NCBI GenBank assembly: GCA_911728455.2
Contig: OU452231.1
Location: 20,686,999-20,750,998, forward strand
Length of the DNA stretch: 64,000 nt
Direction: 5' to 3'
Source: Marthasterias glacialis
Lineage: Eukaryota; Echinodermata; Asteroidea; Forcipulatida; Asteriidae
Shown here piece after piece: positions 33,641-45,208 of this stretch. The notes below the pieces were generated by a model. It did no database searches and was not told the origin of the DNA. It worked only from the letters and a program-made list of their open reading frames with translations. Numbering within the stretch: the first letter of the stretch is position 1; every line of letters begins with the position of its first letter. The position numbers and the translations under genes are program-made.

Positions 33641-34913
33641 CATTTCTAACCATTATGCAACTATGTACGCATAACAAAAACAAAACTTCATCTTCAGGTC
33701 CTGAAGACGAGACGCATTGTTTAAAAATAGAAAATAAAAAAAAATAAAAAAAAATGAATTGAATCTCTATGCGGGAGTCATAAAGCTGCTGACACAATAA
33801 GAAAATGAATATCTGGAATGTTTGTATTGTACACAGAAGTAAAAGATTGCTGCAGCCATCCTCAAAAACCGCTTTTAATTTCCAACTTCAAGGATGGTCT
33901 ATTATCTAAACGCCACACTATTGTACTTCTGGTCCTAGATGATGAAGGAGATGTCCTTCATTGAAGCTCCATTTTCTGAGGGATTTCAGTCATGTAAAAA
34001 ATTGAGACTTTTTAAAAAATAAGCCAAGGCCCCTAAGTATGAAGAGCAAGACTTTGCTCTTATTGGACATCACTCAACGACACATGAGTCTGACATTTCC
34101 TGATCTAAAAATATAGTCCAGTGAGCGACCATTCTATGATTTTATGTGAATTCTATCGAGTCTGCAACCTTATTATTCCTTTCCATTTGAAGGATGCAAA
34201 AATACTACAGTAATTTAAAATCTTGATTGAATAAAAACAATTTACCATTGTGACTTACGATTTCTTTTTTTGAACTGCTCGTATAGGCTGACATATTTAA
34301 TGTATAAGCGACCTGACAAATAGTATTGTAAATCGGTGACCAGGTTGTTCTGTGCCTAGATGCACCATTGTTCTTTTATTAATCAAATTCACCAATGTCT
34401 GGTCATTTAATATAGAACCACACAAACTTCTGTGACGACCTTGTTTGTTGTTGGGTTTTGCAATTACATCCTTTTTAAAAGTATTTTCTGCGTCTGCTCT
34501 TCGTAAGATTTGTCAATGTTTCCCTCGTTTGTATAATGTCTCCTCCATTTATTTTTTTATTTCATTTATTTATTTATTTTCTGGGATGAAAGTTCAATGT
34601 CTTTTGTGCTGTATTTTATGTTATTAACAAGCCAGGCATGTTTCCCTGTGACACATGTTTGCAGTATAGTCTCAACCAACATCAAGATGAGCATTGATCG
34701 CATTGTGTAACGACTCGACTGTGTGAACTGCACATAGCTGTGAGCATGAACGATGTCCCGTGGTTCTAATGGTGGGTCAATCCACATCGACATTATTTCT
34801 GATTCCTTAAATTTAGCTGTTTATTGTTAGTTTCATAAAAAGGGGAAAAATCACGAGCTGTTAAAGATTATGAATAATATTTTTAATATGAACATTCTTT
34901 GTTTTTGTCGTTG
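33640..34913. other. GPCR1 upstream flank, part of an older duplication
   Basis: No gene is seen. From about 33,670 (TCTTCAGGTCCTGAAGACGAG) to about 34,940 this sequence is recognisably related to 40,200-41,560 and, more distantly, to 41,580-42,330. It is far more diverged than the transcribed region. A/T-rich low-complexity runs lie near 33,735 and 34,545-34,580. Confidence 0.55.
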
Positions 34914-35930
34914 CTTGGACTATGTCTTGGTCTTAAAGTCAGCAAGACGATAATCTAAGATGGATACTTTATAATTATGAATGAAGCAGGATTTGAAGGT
35001 ATCAAGATAAACCTCAGTCTATAGATTACTTGGACTATGTCTTGGTCTTAAAGTCAGTAAGACGATAATCTAAGATGGATACTTTATAATTATGAATGAA
35101 GCAGGATTTGAAGGTATCAAGATAAACCTCAGTCTATAGATTACTTGGACTATGTCTTGGTCTTAAAGTCAGTAAGACGATAATCTAAGATGGATACTTT
35201 ATAATTATGAATGAAGCAGGATTTGAAGGTATCAAGATAAACCTCAGTCTATAGATTACTTGGACTATGTCTTGGTCTTAAAGTCAGTAAGACGATAATC
35301 TAAGATGGATACTTTATAATTATGAATGAAGCAGGATTTGAAGGTATCAAGATAAACCTCAGTCTATAGATTACTTGGACTATGTCTTGGTCTTAAAGTC
35401 AGTAAGACGATAATCTAAGATGGATACTTTATAATTATGAATGAAGCAGGATTTGAAGGTATCAAGATAAACCTCAGTCTATAGATTACTTGGACTATGT
35501 CTTGGTCTTAAAGTCAGCAAGACGATAATCTAAGATGGATACTTTATGAATGAAGCAGGATTTGAAGGTATCAAGATAAACCTCAGTCTATAGATTACTT
35601 GGACTATGTCTTGGTCTTAAAGTCAGTAAGACGATAATCTAAGATGGATACTTTATAATTATGAATGAAGCAGGATTTGAAGGTATCAAGATAAACCTCA
35701 GTCTATAGATTACTTGGACTATGTCTTGGTCTTAAAGTCAGTAAGACGATAATCTAAGATGGATACTTTATAATTATGAATGAAGCAGGATTTGAAGGTA
35801 TCAAGATAAACCTCAGTCTATAGATTACTTGGACTATGTCTTGGTCTTAAAGTCAGTAAGACGATAATCTAAGATGGATACTTTATAATTATGAATGAAG
35901 CAGGATTTGAAGGTATCAAGATAAACCTCG
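34914..35930. repeat. 115-bp minisatellite between GPCR1 and GPCR2
   Basis: About nine tandem units of 115 bp each start CTTGGACTATGTCTTGG; one unit is shortened by 6 bp. Copies are nearly identical, so the array is young or kept uniform. Single diverged units occur at about 41,464-41,570 and, in part, near 13,045 (GGTCTTAAAGTCAGCA). The array lies between the two near-identical receptor copies. The remaining 300 bp to the duplicated block (35,931-36,248) show nothing recognisable. Confidence 0.95.
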
Positions 35931-36555
35931 GTCAAGGTTGCTTTTTTTTTTTCTTTTTTAGGTCGCCTGCATTTATACTTTGGGAATATTGAAAATTATC
36001 AACTTGGAAATCAATCCTCAAAGTTTGCTCCCCCATGTGACAAAGTCTTACTTGTTGACCAAGATTTAAAAGAAATTAAATGTCAATACAAACTCATTTA
36101 CAGATTACATGGTGTAAACAAAGTATCTGATGCATCTTCGTTCATATAATACCGTGACTTTAAACCGCTTTATCGATAGTTTTTTGTTGCAATAATGTGT
36201 TTAGGAATATGTTGTTGTTGCTAAATTTCTTACAATGTATACTGAGTTACCATCTGAAAGCAAAACATTGAAAGGAAATTAACAACTAATTTTCTTATTA
36301 TAAGTGCCTTGGTTGAATAATTAGTTTCAAAGTGAGTAAACCTTGGCAAAATGTGCTCTAGAGGTGTATGTCAGAATGCAAGCAGATTTATCACACAATA
36401 AGGTGCACTACAGTGTGCTGGATGGAATTTTAATGTACTTTTCATTGTGCTTTTAGTAGTAATGTTAATAAAGATGTTTACATTAATTATATAATGGAGT
36501 AAGATCGTGTCTAACTACCGGTGTTGGGCAACGGCCAGACCACGAGGCCACAGGC

Positions 36556-39500
36556 CTAGTCACCAGCTGACGGGCCAGCTACGGTTGCAGTAACCACAGC
36601 GGAGGATACAGTTGTCGAAGGATTGACCCTATTGGCCGACTCTTGATGAGAGTTGTTCCAATCCATCACCCGAATGTCCTTAACGAAACGCGCAGCGTAG
36701 AGCTTGGGCAAGTAGACGCAGACCAGCGTCAGGTAGGCGTTGAGAATCAGCGCCAAACACAGAGTCGCCACCTTCTGTATGACTGCCACAGCCGTGGTGT
36801 AGACGGGTACAGCGGCCAGACACAGCACCAGCGTAGAGTAGACGCTGACGGCGATAAACTTGGACTCGTTGTAGTTACTGGGTACCTTGCGGGTCTTGAA
36901 GGCGTAGAAGCAGCAGGCCAAGATCAGGAGGAGGTTGTAGACGCACGAGGCAATGAAACCGTTTCCAAACTGACAGTAAACTTCCACGTATTTCTCGTTG
37001 GGTCTTGGGGTGAGATACTCGGGTTTGGACGGTCCAACAATCACGGAAATGATAACGATGACAATCTGAAATGAATCAATGTGTACACTATGTTCGTAAT
37101 TATCCGTGCCCCACTCCTTGCCATTGTTTTACCTTTGATAAAACGCGGCCGCTCCTAGTGCCACCACATGGCCTCTAGTTTGGACTGATATGTCAATTAT
37201 TTGGGTTATAAAGAATATCTTCTTTCTTTAAGTATGGATTCAGAACTCCAGCCGTTTTGGTTTGTGCTGATGTTAATATTAAATTCCGTCAAGAGTGGTC
37301 AGATACCTGAGTGCGTCCGGAAGGTATCTGACCACTCCTGCTTGAAAATCAACTAATTACAGATTAATCTTTTTGAATTGTTCGTGACGATGTCTGAAGC
37401 AATACATTGCTTGACAAGCGGCTGGGATCGCTGCAATACATCAAATTAAGAATAAGGAAAAAACAGTTTACGCTGTGCTTGTGTTATCTTGTCTTATCGT
37501 TCACCTGTTTCTCATTGTTGGGGGAAGGGGGAAATTAGAGAGATGGTGTTATCGACTACTCTATTTTATACCGTTTACCGTATTTTAAAATTGACATCTT
37601 TGGCAGTCTGAAGTGACTTATTTACATCACTAATTACTGAAGAAGTCAAATCACCAGATGTTTCCTCTGATAGTAAAGTAAAACTTATTCAAATGCATGT
37701 CTAGTTTTGTTTACCCGTGTATAACAATCATTGCAGTAAAATCGAGGCGTACAAGCAATTTGCTGGGGTACCTCCCGAAGGTAATGTGTGATTTTATGTC
37801 ATTTGATATTGACTGAGCAATCAGGTAATATTTGGACTTGTAGTGTTTGACTTGTAAATAACTGTCGCCTACTCAATAATATTTAATGAAACAATATAGA
37901 AATCTCCAAGTCCAACAATGTTAATATATGGGAGGTTGTTTTGGAAATGATTGTTCCAAGATGTTTTTTTAAATCCTAGTTAGGATGTTGATTGTATGAA
38001 ATACCTCCAACTTGTTTTCTTACCTGCACTGAAATAAGTATGGCAGCTAGTATCAGCTGGTCCTTTGGCCTGACGAAGCTTGGGCGCTTTGTAGACTTCT
38101 TACTCGACTCAAATATTCTACAGATTCGATTTACTTTGAGGAGTGTTGGAGCGTAGGTCAGAGTGACACAGAGGGAGATAATAGCCTCAGATGTACTGCA
38201 TGAGGACACAGTCGGTAGAGGGAGGTACACAAAGAGAATGAAGAAAGCTAGCATGGTACCAAAGATTGATATGAAACTGAGTTCCCTGCTTGTAGCTTTG
38301 ATAAGAGGGTGGTTACGATAGAACGTCATCCCAAAAAAGCAAAGAAGAGATGTACAAACACCGACTACACTCATGATTAGAATGACCAGTACAATTGGAT
38401 CATGGACTGAAAATGTCGAGGCATCTATCAACTCACACTGTTGGAAAGTTTCGTCTGGCCAGAAACGCTCCTCACACGAGAAACAGGTTCCGTCTTTCAC
38501 AATGGCATTATTGGCACATTTTTGGCATCCCCAACAACATTTCTTTTCAAGTGGAACCCTAATGTGTCCAAGTTTACAATCCTCTTTACATTGAGAGAAG
38601 GGAGGTTTGCCCAGTCCGTCCGGCCAGTGAACATCTTTCTCATTGACGTTAAGTTGGTGGTTGGCACCACGGGAATCCCAATTGCCTACTTGGTAATAAC
38701 CGCCATTCCAGAAGCTGTCCACTCTGTAAGTCCCCTCTGGATCTCCGTTTTGATCAAACCGAAAGAGTCCATCAATGCCTTGGAATGTTACATTGAAAAG
38801 ATATGGCAAAAACTCATCTCCACTGATCCCATGAAAGAGTTCACAGGTTGAAAAAGAGAACGGTACCGTACACTTATCATGCATCATGTCATCCAGGGCG
38901 TGGGCGAATGCGTAGACGGCATGATAAACTGGGCTGGAACGGTTTGTTGTGACTATGCGGCCGCACTCACTCCACTCACCACATCCCATCTCATTCATCC
39001 AAAACTCCTTATACTCAGAAAACCATGGATTGTCATCACTTGAAACTAACATGTCATTAAAGTACTCATCAAAATCAGGGACTTGATGGGAATTCAGTCC
39101 AAAGAACAAGTTTCCCAAAGTAAAATTCTGCAATCCGTATTCCTCAAAGAAAACAAAAGCATCACTACCAACAAGTGTAAGCCTTTCATCTGGTTTCAGC
39201 TTATGAAACTCCAGCAAGATTCTGAACATTCCTTCATAACCCCCAAACATGACATACACCCTAGCCTTGTCAGAATCTAGAATCTTCGACACTGCCTCTG
39301 AGATATCAGACTCTGTGGCTTTTTTCCTTACCGCAATTGAAAAAGCTACACAGATTCCCTTCTCATCTGCAAGATTTAACAACTCCTGTGTGCCTCGGAT
39401 ACCGTATGTATCGATCGAATACATGACACCAATATACATCCATTTGAATCGAAGTAACGTATCGATGATAGCCCGTGCCTGAAGCTTATCTGGAGGAGCA

Positions 39501-40024
39501 GTGCGGAGAAAATAAGGAAATCTCGTTTTGTCACTCAATTCATCGCTAGTTGCAAATCCTGAAATCATTGGGATATCATAGAGGTTTGTAACTTTGGCAG
39601 ACACAATACTGGTTGTGCTTCGACTCGTACCAACAATACCAATGAGATTACTACGTGAAGTGTTACCATTTGCAGCTGCGTGAAGACCGGCCGGAACATG
39701 CTGAGCAAGTAGAGAAACAGCGGACCACAAAGATGCATCTTCCATGTAACATGACTCACGGATGTCAAACCCTAGAGTAATATTAGGAAGTAAGTCCTTG
39801 TTGTTGTTGATTTCTTTCAATGTGTAAACCATCATCTCCACTCTTTCTAAGATGTGATTTCTCAGCCCTGATTGACAGGTGTCGTCCGAATGCAGGGGAA
39901 AAATTCCTCCGATGAGGAAGTGTCCCGGTGCGGTGTATTTCTTCAAGACGCCCGATGGAACGCCACTCATCCCTGCATCAAACATCAACCAACCAACAGC
40001 AAGCAAAACGCCAACAAACCACAT
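36556..40024 (-). CDS. Class C GPCR, metabotropic-glutamate-receptor-like (GPCR2)
   Basis: Two coding exons, 38024-40024 and 36556-37065, encode 836 residues with a 958-bp intron. Architecture is as in GPCR1: signal peptide, ligand-binding Venus-flytrap domain, nine-cysteine linker domain (C-KED-C to QQC), seven TM helices and a short tail (about 790-836). The TM3-start Cys (SSCSTSE) and the Cys before TM5 (EVYCQF) can form the disulphide usual in class C. Against GPCR1 I count about eight residue differences, for example F-L-IGG, GYEG, GSDAF, YRNHP and KDIRVM. The start ATG at 40024 gives the signal peptide; further upstream the frame has no ATG. The intact intron and normal layout make this the likely functional copy. 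Coupling and ligand are unknown; the family acts at the plasma membrane as disulphide-linked dimers. Confidence 0.9.
36682..36965 (-). other. Homogenised TM5-TM7 tract of GPCR2
   Basis: By eye this tract differs from the GPCR4 tract at only about 6 of 284 positions. The TM4 and loop sequence just before it (VIIS-VIVGPSKPEY against SIVS-IILAPSLPKL) and the tails after it are unrelated or strongly diverged. Confidence 0.85.
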
Positions 40025-40079
40025 CTTTGCAAGACGGTTTTTCTCTCCAATGCAAGAAGTGCCACACTTGGTGGCAAGA

Positions 40080-40190
40080 GTGTTTTCTACCAATCAGCTT
40101 GCCATTTTATATGCCATCCCAATTCGCTGCTTTAAGATCACTGCATTGTCGTCATACACAGAAAGGGCCAATAGGAGACCGCCATTGCTA
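40080..40190 (-). promoter_or_regulatory. GPCR2 core promoter
   Basis: On the minus strand a TATA-like ATATAAAAT lies near 40,103-40,112, about 80 bp before the start codon, with a CCAAT-type ATTGGCC near 40,168. The position of the GPCR1 TGACGTCA reads TGACGACA here. High identity to the GPCR1 copy fades just upstream of this point. Confidence 0.5.
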
Positions 40191-42400
40191 AGTTGTATGC
40201 AACCATTCGTGCTTATAACAAAACGAAAAAACATCTTCAGGCCCTCCCTCGAGACGAGACGCATTGGAATTTGTTGAAATCATTTTAAACGTTTTCAGAA
40301 AAGCGAAGCAAATGTAGAATCTCTACAAGAATCTCAAAACGGCTGAAATAATGAGAAACATATCAGTATACCGGCGGGAATGTTTATATTATAACACAGA
40401 AGTATTAAAGATCAATCTTTATATCAAAAATGTTTTGCACATCGTGACAGCTTCAGGCATCCTCAAAAGCCGTTATGGATTTAACTAGCAGGCTTATCCC
40501 ACACTTAACTATTTTTGTACTTCTGGTCCTAGATTATGAAGGAGATATCCTTCTTTTAAGCTTCAGTTTCTGGTTTTCAGTCAAGTATAAAATATCAGAT
40601 TTATTCAAAGGAACTTTATTTCATTCCATGGAACTCTGAGGTATACTTTATTATTCTTATTAAAATGTAATAGTACAAATTGGCTCTGATTGGATTTCCC
40701 TCAATGGCATATGAGACACATACTTCCCTATTTAGAAATTTAAGTAATCTAATAGGCGACCGTACCATTCAATTTATATTTTTTAATCAAGACGTAATCT
40801 AACTTCTTTGATTGGTTTGCAACCTTGTTTTGGTCAAATTTTTGCATCTGGAGGATGCAGAATGCTATAGTGTCCTTGATAGCTATATTAAATAAAATAA
40901 AAATACTATGGTCATAAAGGTGTCTGCTGACCGTGAAATAGTAATTGCAAATCTTCGACCGGAATATTGTATGCCTACACCCCTTTGTTCAACGAATTCA
41001 CCGGTATCGTCTATTGTCCATTTAATATAGAACTCCGGAAAATTGTAATTAACTGCCGACCTTGTTTCTTATTGAGACTAAAAATCGGGACGTATTTTGT
41101 TATACTCTGCGTCTGCTGCCGCCCCTCGTACAAAATGTGACTAATTTTTCTTGTTCGTACATTCCCAGCCATTTCTTTAAATGCTCTCTAGCCGTTTAGC
41201 TATATTTGGTATTTTTAACAAGCCATGTTTTAGTATGGCACATGATGTCAATGTGTTCTGTTTAAGATACACATGTTGCATTGCTCGCATTGTTTATGTA
41301 AGAATGATGCGCACAGCCGTCCGCATTCGAAATTTCTTGTTACTATACACATAAGATTATAATGTTATTTCTAATTCCTAGATAGTTTCGTAAAATAAAC
41401 AAATTAATTACGGGCTGTTAAAGATTATGAAACATGTTTTTGATATGAAAATTCCTTGTCTTTGTATTTGCTTGGTCTCTGTCTTGGTCTTAAAGTCAGC
41501 AAGATGCTTATCGAAGAAGAGTATTTTATATGGCTCAAGATTAATGTCAGCCTTAGATTGCTTGGTCTGAAATAGAACAAAAACAAAAAAATTCATCTTC
41601 AGGCCCTCAAGACGAGACGAATTGGAATTTATTTATTGTTTCCTTACTCATTGATGAAACATTGAATGGCCATGGACATCATAAAATGGCTTAAATCTAT
41701 AAAAAGCATTACCTTCCTGTCATCCGAACAATGAATGTGACAAATCTTTTGAAGGTTCGTAAGTTAATAGAAATTAAAATTAATCTTTATTGCAAAATCC
41801 TTCCTTTTTAGTATACAAGATTTTATACATTTCACTGCAGCTTAAAATATCTTCAAAACCTCAGTTTTGCTCAACTTACAATTTGGGTTTTCAATGTCAG
41901 GGACGAGCGCATTAATTCCATGCTTAACTATTTTATCAAAGGACACCATTTTCGAACTTCCGTTCAACATTTAAAAGCGATGTTCTTTGAAGTTGCAGTT
42001 TCTGTGGGTTTCTGTGCACGCGTTGTATGTAAGCTATGTACGGGTACATGATCGTTTTGTGCCACAGAAATAGTCGTCGGGTAATGGAGACGAGCGGACG
42101 TCTTTAAGTGACATTGACAATGAAGTAATATGTGCAAATGGACGACCATTTGTTGTCATACATTCATGTTCCTGCAGAACGAATTTACCTGTATTTTCTA
42201 TTGTCCACTAGATATAAAGCCACGGAGGCTTAAGTGATAACCTCGTTTCTTATGAGATTTTCATTTTGAACCTATTATAAAGCATATTCTGCATCTTGCT
42301 CCTCGTCTGATTTTCTTTGTGAAAGCTCCCTGCTCATTGGCCGTGTTTTGTAATCAAACTAAGTTGTACCATGGCAAGTGAGGACATTATAATTATGACC
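40191..42400. other. GPCR2 upstream flank with an extra flank copy
   Basis: No gene is seen. About 40,200-41,560 is the diverged counterpart of 33,670-34,940. A further copy starts near 41,590 (TCTTCAGGCCCTCAAGACGAG) and includes GAACGAATTTACCTGTATTTTC-like sequence near 42,180 and TAACCTCGTTTCTTATGAG near 42,239. No receptor exon follows the third copy. Bases about 42,015-42,095 recur inverted at 43,345-43,435. Confidence 0.5.
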
Positions 42401-44107
42401 AGTGAGAATTTTTTTTTTTCAAAAGACATTGTGTATTGGCTCTTGTACTGATTTCTATGCTCCATCACCCGTTCCCAATACACCAATTATGCTGATTACG
42501 GTGTTTTTCTGGTCCTCGTGTATGGAATGCTATAAATACAACATGCTTTGTACTTAAAAATGGTGAACAGCGTTTTTATGATAAACCATTGATACCTCAT
42601 TGGGTTATTTTATCTTAGCACATTTTTTTTTAATCCAGAGGAACTTAATTCCTACCTTCCCCTGAGTTATCTTCATTTTAGATATTTTCTTCTTGTAGCC
42701 CCCCTTACCAAGAGTAGGCCTAGCTTTTAGTTTGTTCGGGGCGAATATTTACATAATGACTTTTGTTTGTGAGTTGGCAAACCTATAGGTCTCAAGATGA
42801 TATTGTAATAATGTAGGTAGTCCAGACATGTTCCTTCACGCACGAGGCGTTTGCCTATAAATGAGCCATCCCCACCCATGGGATTGCAAATCTTAATATT
42901 ATCCAACCGATGGACACACAAGACGAAGACAAGTAGACAGACTTGATGACAATTTCAAAATGATGAATGTTCTGGAGTCAAGCCATTAATTTGTTGACAT
43001 TAGCTGTTTTCTAGAAGTCTTCTTTTGGCCTAGTATAACATTTGGTGTTCATATAACAAACTGTTTCCAAGCTGATTTTCCCAGAATAAAAACAAGATTC
43101 AAACCAATCTCCATGACTTAAGAAAACTGAACATACAAAAATCATCTCCATAATATGCAGAATTTAAAACCAGAATTAAAGACCAAAACATTCTTTCAAT
43201 GAATTTTTAACAGTTAAGTTTAAATGGCTTTTTTGTTAACGGTTGATTGAATTTAGCCTTTTCAAAAATGAAATTTAATACATGTATCTATAGTGCCCAT
43301 AAATACTCAGTTATTGCTTTACAAGAAGTATTACTTTTTATTAGACACCCGCTCGTCACAATTATCCGACAACTGTTTCTGCGGCACAAAACGATCATGT
43401 ACCCATACCTATTGTATCGTACAACGCGTGCGCTGGTCAAAGGTGATGTTTCGTGGCACGAATTTGTTTGTCGCGCGTTGTATTTAAGAGTTCCAGTCAT
43501 TTTGATGCAAAAAAAGTAGATGTTTTGAGATTCAAGAAAAAAACAGAACATTTTTCGTGGCCACATTATAAAGGCCCTATAAACAGACTTCATCATTTAG
43601 GCCAAATAGGATAGGAAGACATTGCTTGATGGCTTAATGACGGCCTTACAGCTCAAGTTCGTAATCTAGAAACAAATAATCTTAAGCACGACCCAATTTA
43701 TATCATACGCAGTATTACTCCCCGCAACCACACATTACATGAAAAAACAAATATCTCAAACATTGTACATTCCAAATGCCAAGGTTAAATAACAACGTGA
43801 TACTATAATGCTTTATCTAAAATCGTGAATAAAAAGAGATGGACGTGTTTTATGGAGCCTAAGAGTTATGGTCTGTTTACAGTTATAAATAGAAAACTAT
43901 ATTTCGTTCGGTGAACTCTGATTTCCAAAGATTTGTTAATAGTTTTCTTTTAAACGTGATAAAATAACAACAAACAACAACGGTAAAGCCCTTTCCTTTC
44001 CTATGGCAATGCCGCTATTACCAAAATGTGTTGCTTTGTCTAAATAAAAATAAATAGATGACTACAAATAAAAATAAATAAATACATACATACATTCAAA
44101 AAACAAA
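42401..44107. other. Intergenic, mostly unassigned
   Basis: I see no gene. The only structure is the block at about 43,345-43,435 (including GGCACAAAACGATCATGTAC), an inverted copy of 42,015-42,095. Short open frames here have no family features. Confidence 0.4.
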
Positions 44108-44412
44108 CAAAAACACAAACAACCCAACAAACACACAAACAAACAAACAAACACCCCAACAACCCAACAAACAAACAAACAAACAAACAAACAAACAAAC
44201 AAACAAACAAACAAACAAACAAACAAACAAACAAACAAACAAACAAACAAACAAACAAACAAACAAACAAACAAACAAACAAACAAACAAACAAACAAAC
44301 AAACAAACAAACAAACAAACAAACAAACAAACAAACAAACAAACAAACAAACAAACAAACAAACAAACAAACAAACAAACAAACAAACAAATAAATAAAT
44401 AAATAAATAAAT
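44108..44412. repeat. (CAAA)n microsatellite passing into (TAAA)n
   Basis: A nearly pure tetranucleotide CAAA run of about 60 units (44,166-44,390) is followed by a short TAAA run, with interrupted units before it. In antisense it reads as endless Phe-Val-Cys-Leu in all frames; these are not genes. Such a run can be the tail of a SINE or LINE, but no body is recognisable next to it. Confidence 0.98.
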
Positions 44413-44559
44413 ACATTTTATAACACGGAATAATTCCCGTTGAATTTAAATAGAACTCAATTAAATACTTTCAATGATTTGCAATACTTGAATATCAATG
44501 TTTATCATTATTTTTGGATCTGAAATTAATCCAAGGCCAACTTAAAGCCGATTTCCGCC

Positions 44560-44870
44560 GAAAGAATTGTTTAAACAAATTTTTGTCTTTGACCGAATTT
44601 GGACAGATGATGCCACGGACAGTGTTCAAAATACATGTAACACGCACATGGCAGATGGACATGAGATAATATTGGGATCCCGACAATATTTCATTTTCTA
44701 GTTTTTGATTAACTACCACGTATAATTTTTAGATTTGTTTTGTGCAATACCTGAAGTGAACGCTGTATGCCAACTTTTTCGAATCTATAAAAATAGCTAT
44801 TTGAAATTAAAATCTAACATTTTCGGGTTAAATCGGCCCCAAAAAACGGACCCAGCATCTTTAATTAAGA
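44560..44870 (-). repeat. Dispersed ~320-bp repeat, copy 2
   Basis: This is the inverted counterpart of 7,340-7,665. Matching blocks read on the minus strand include GATGCTGGGTCCG, GGTATTGCACAAAA and GTGGTAGTTAATC. The class is unknown. It lies about 340 bp upstream of the GPCR3 start. Confidence 0.6.
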
Positions 44871-45208
44871 AAAGTTGAAACTGATATTATAATTGTACTC
44901 ACTCACTCACTCTGTGAATCAGTCGCTAAGGTTGTCGGTTAATTTAGCTGTGGTTTTAGAATGTTGACTTCTTGAGCTCGTTGTGTGCTCAGGGAAGAAC
45001 GAATTTCCGGTAACGTGACTGTGCCTAAATAGGCTGCGATCGTTTCTTGTAATTACAGGTGCCGACTGCTAATTGTAGCTGTCTGTTCACAGTCGTCATC
45101 TTTGACGTGATGAGCTAGCACGGCATCCTTCATTTCTTGATATCGCATCTTTCTTTTATTATTTTGAATGTGAATGAAGCCACATATATCTGCTCCACTG
45201 CTCATAAC

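Noticed and set aside
31980-33747. Plus-strand open frames opposite GPCR1 (and the same opposite GPCR2)
   Set aside because: They are antisense shadows of the receptor exon and of its upstream flank.
34914-35930. CRISPR-like array
   Set aside because: The repeats are contiguous with no unique spacers and the genome is eukaryotic; it is a minisatellite.
42727-42921. 64-codon minus-strand frame
   Set aside because: Short, without splice sites or a recognisable family; not supportable as a gene.
44040-44416. Long minus-strand frames of repeating Phe-Val-Cys-Leu
   Set aside because: They are translations of the CAAA microsatellite, which is open in every frame.
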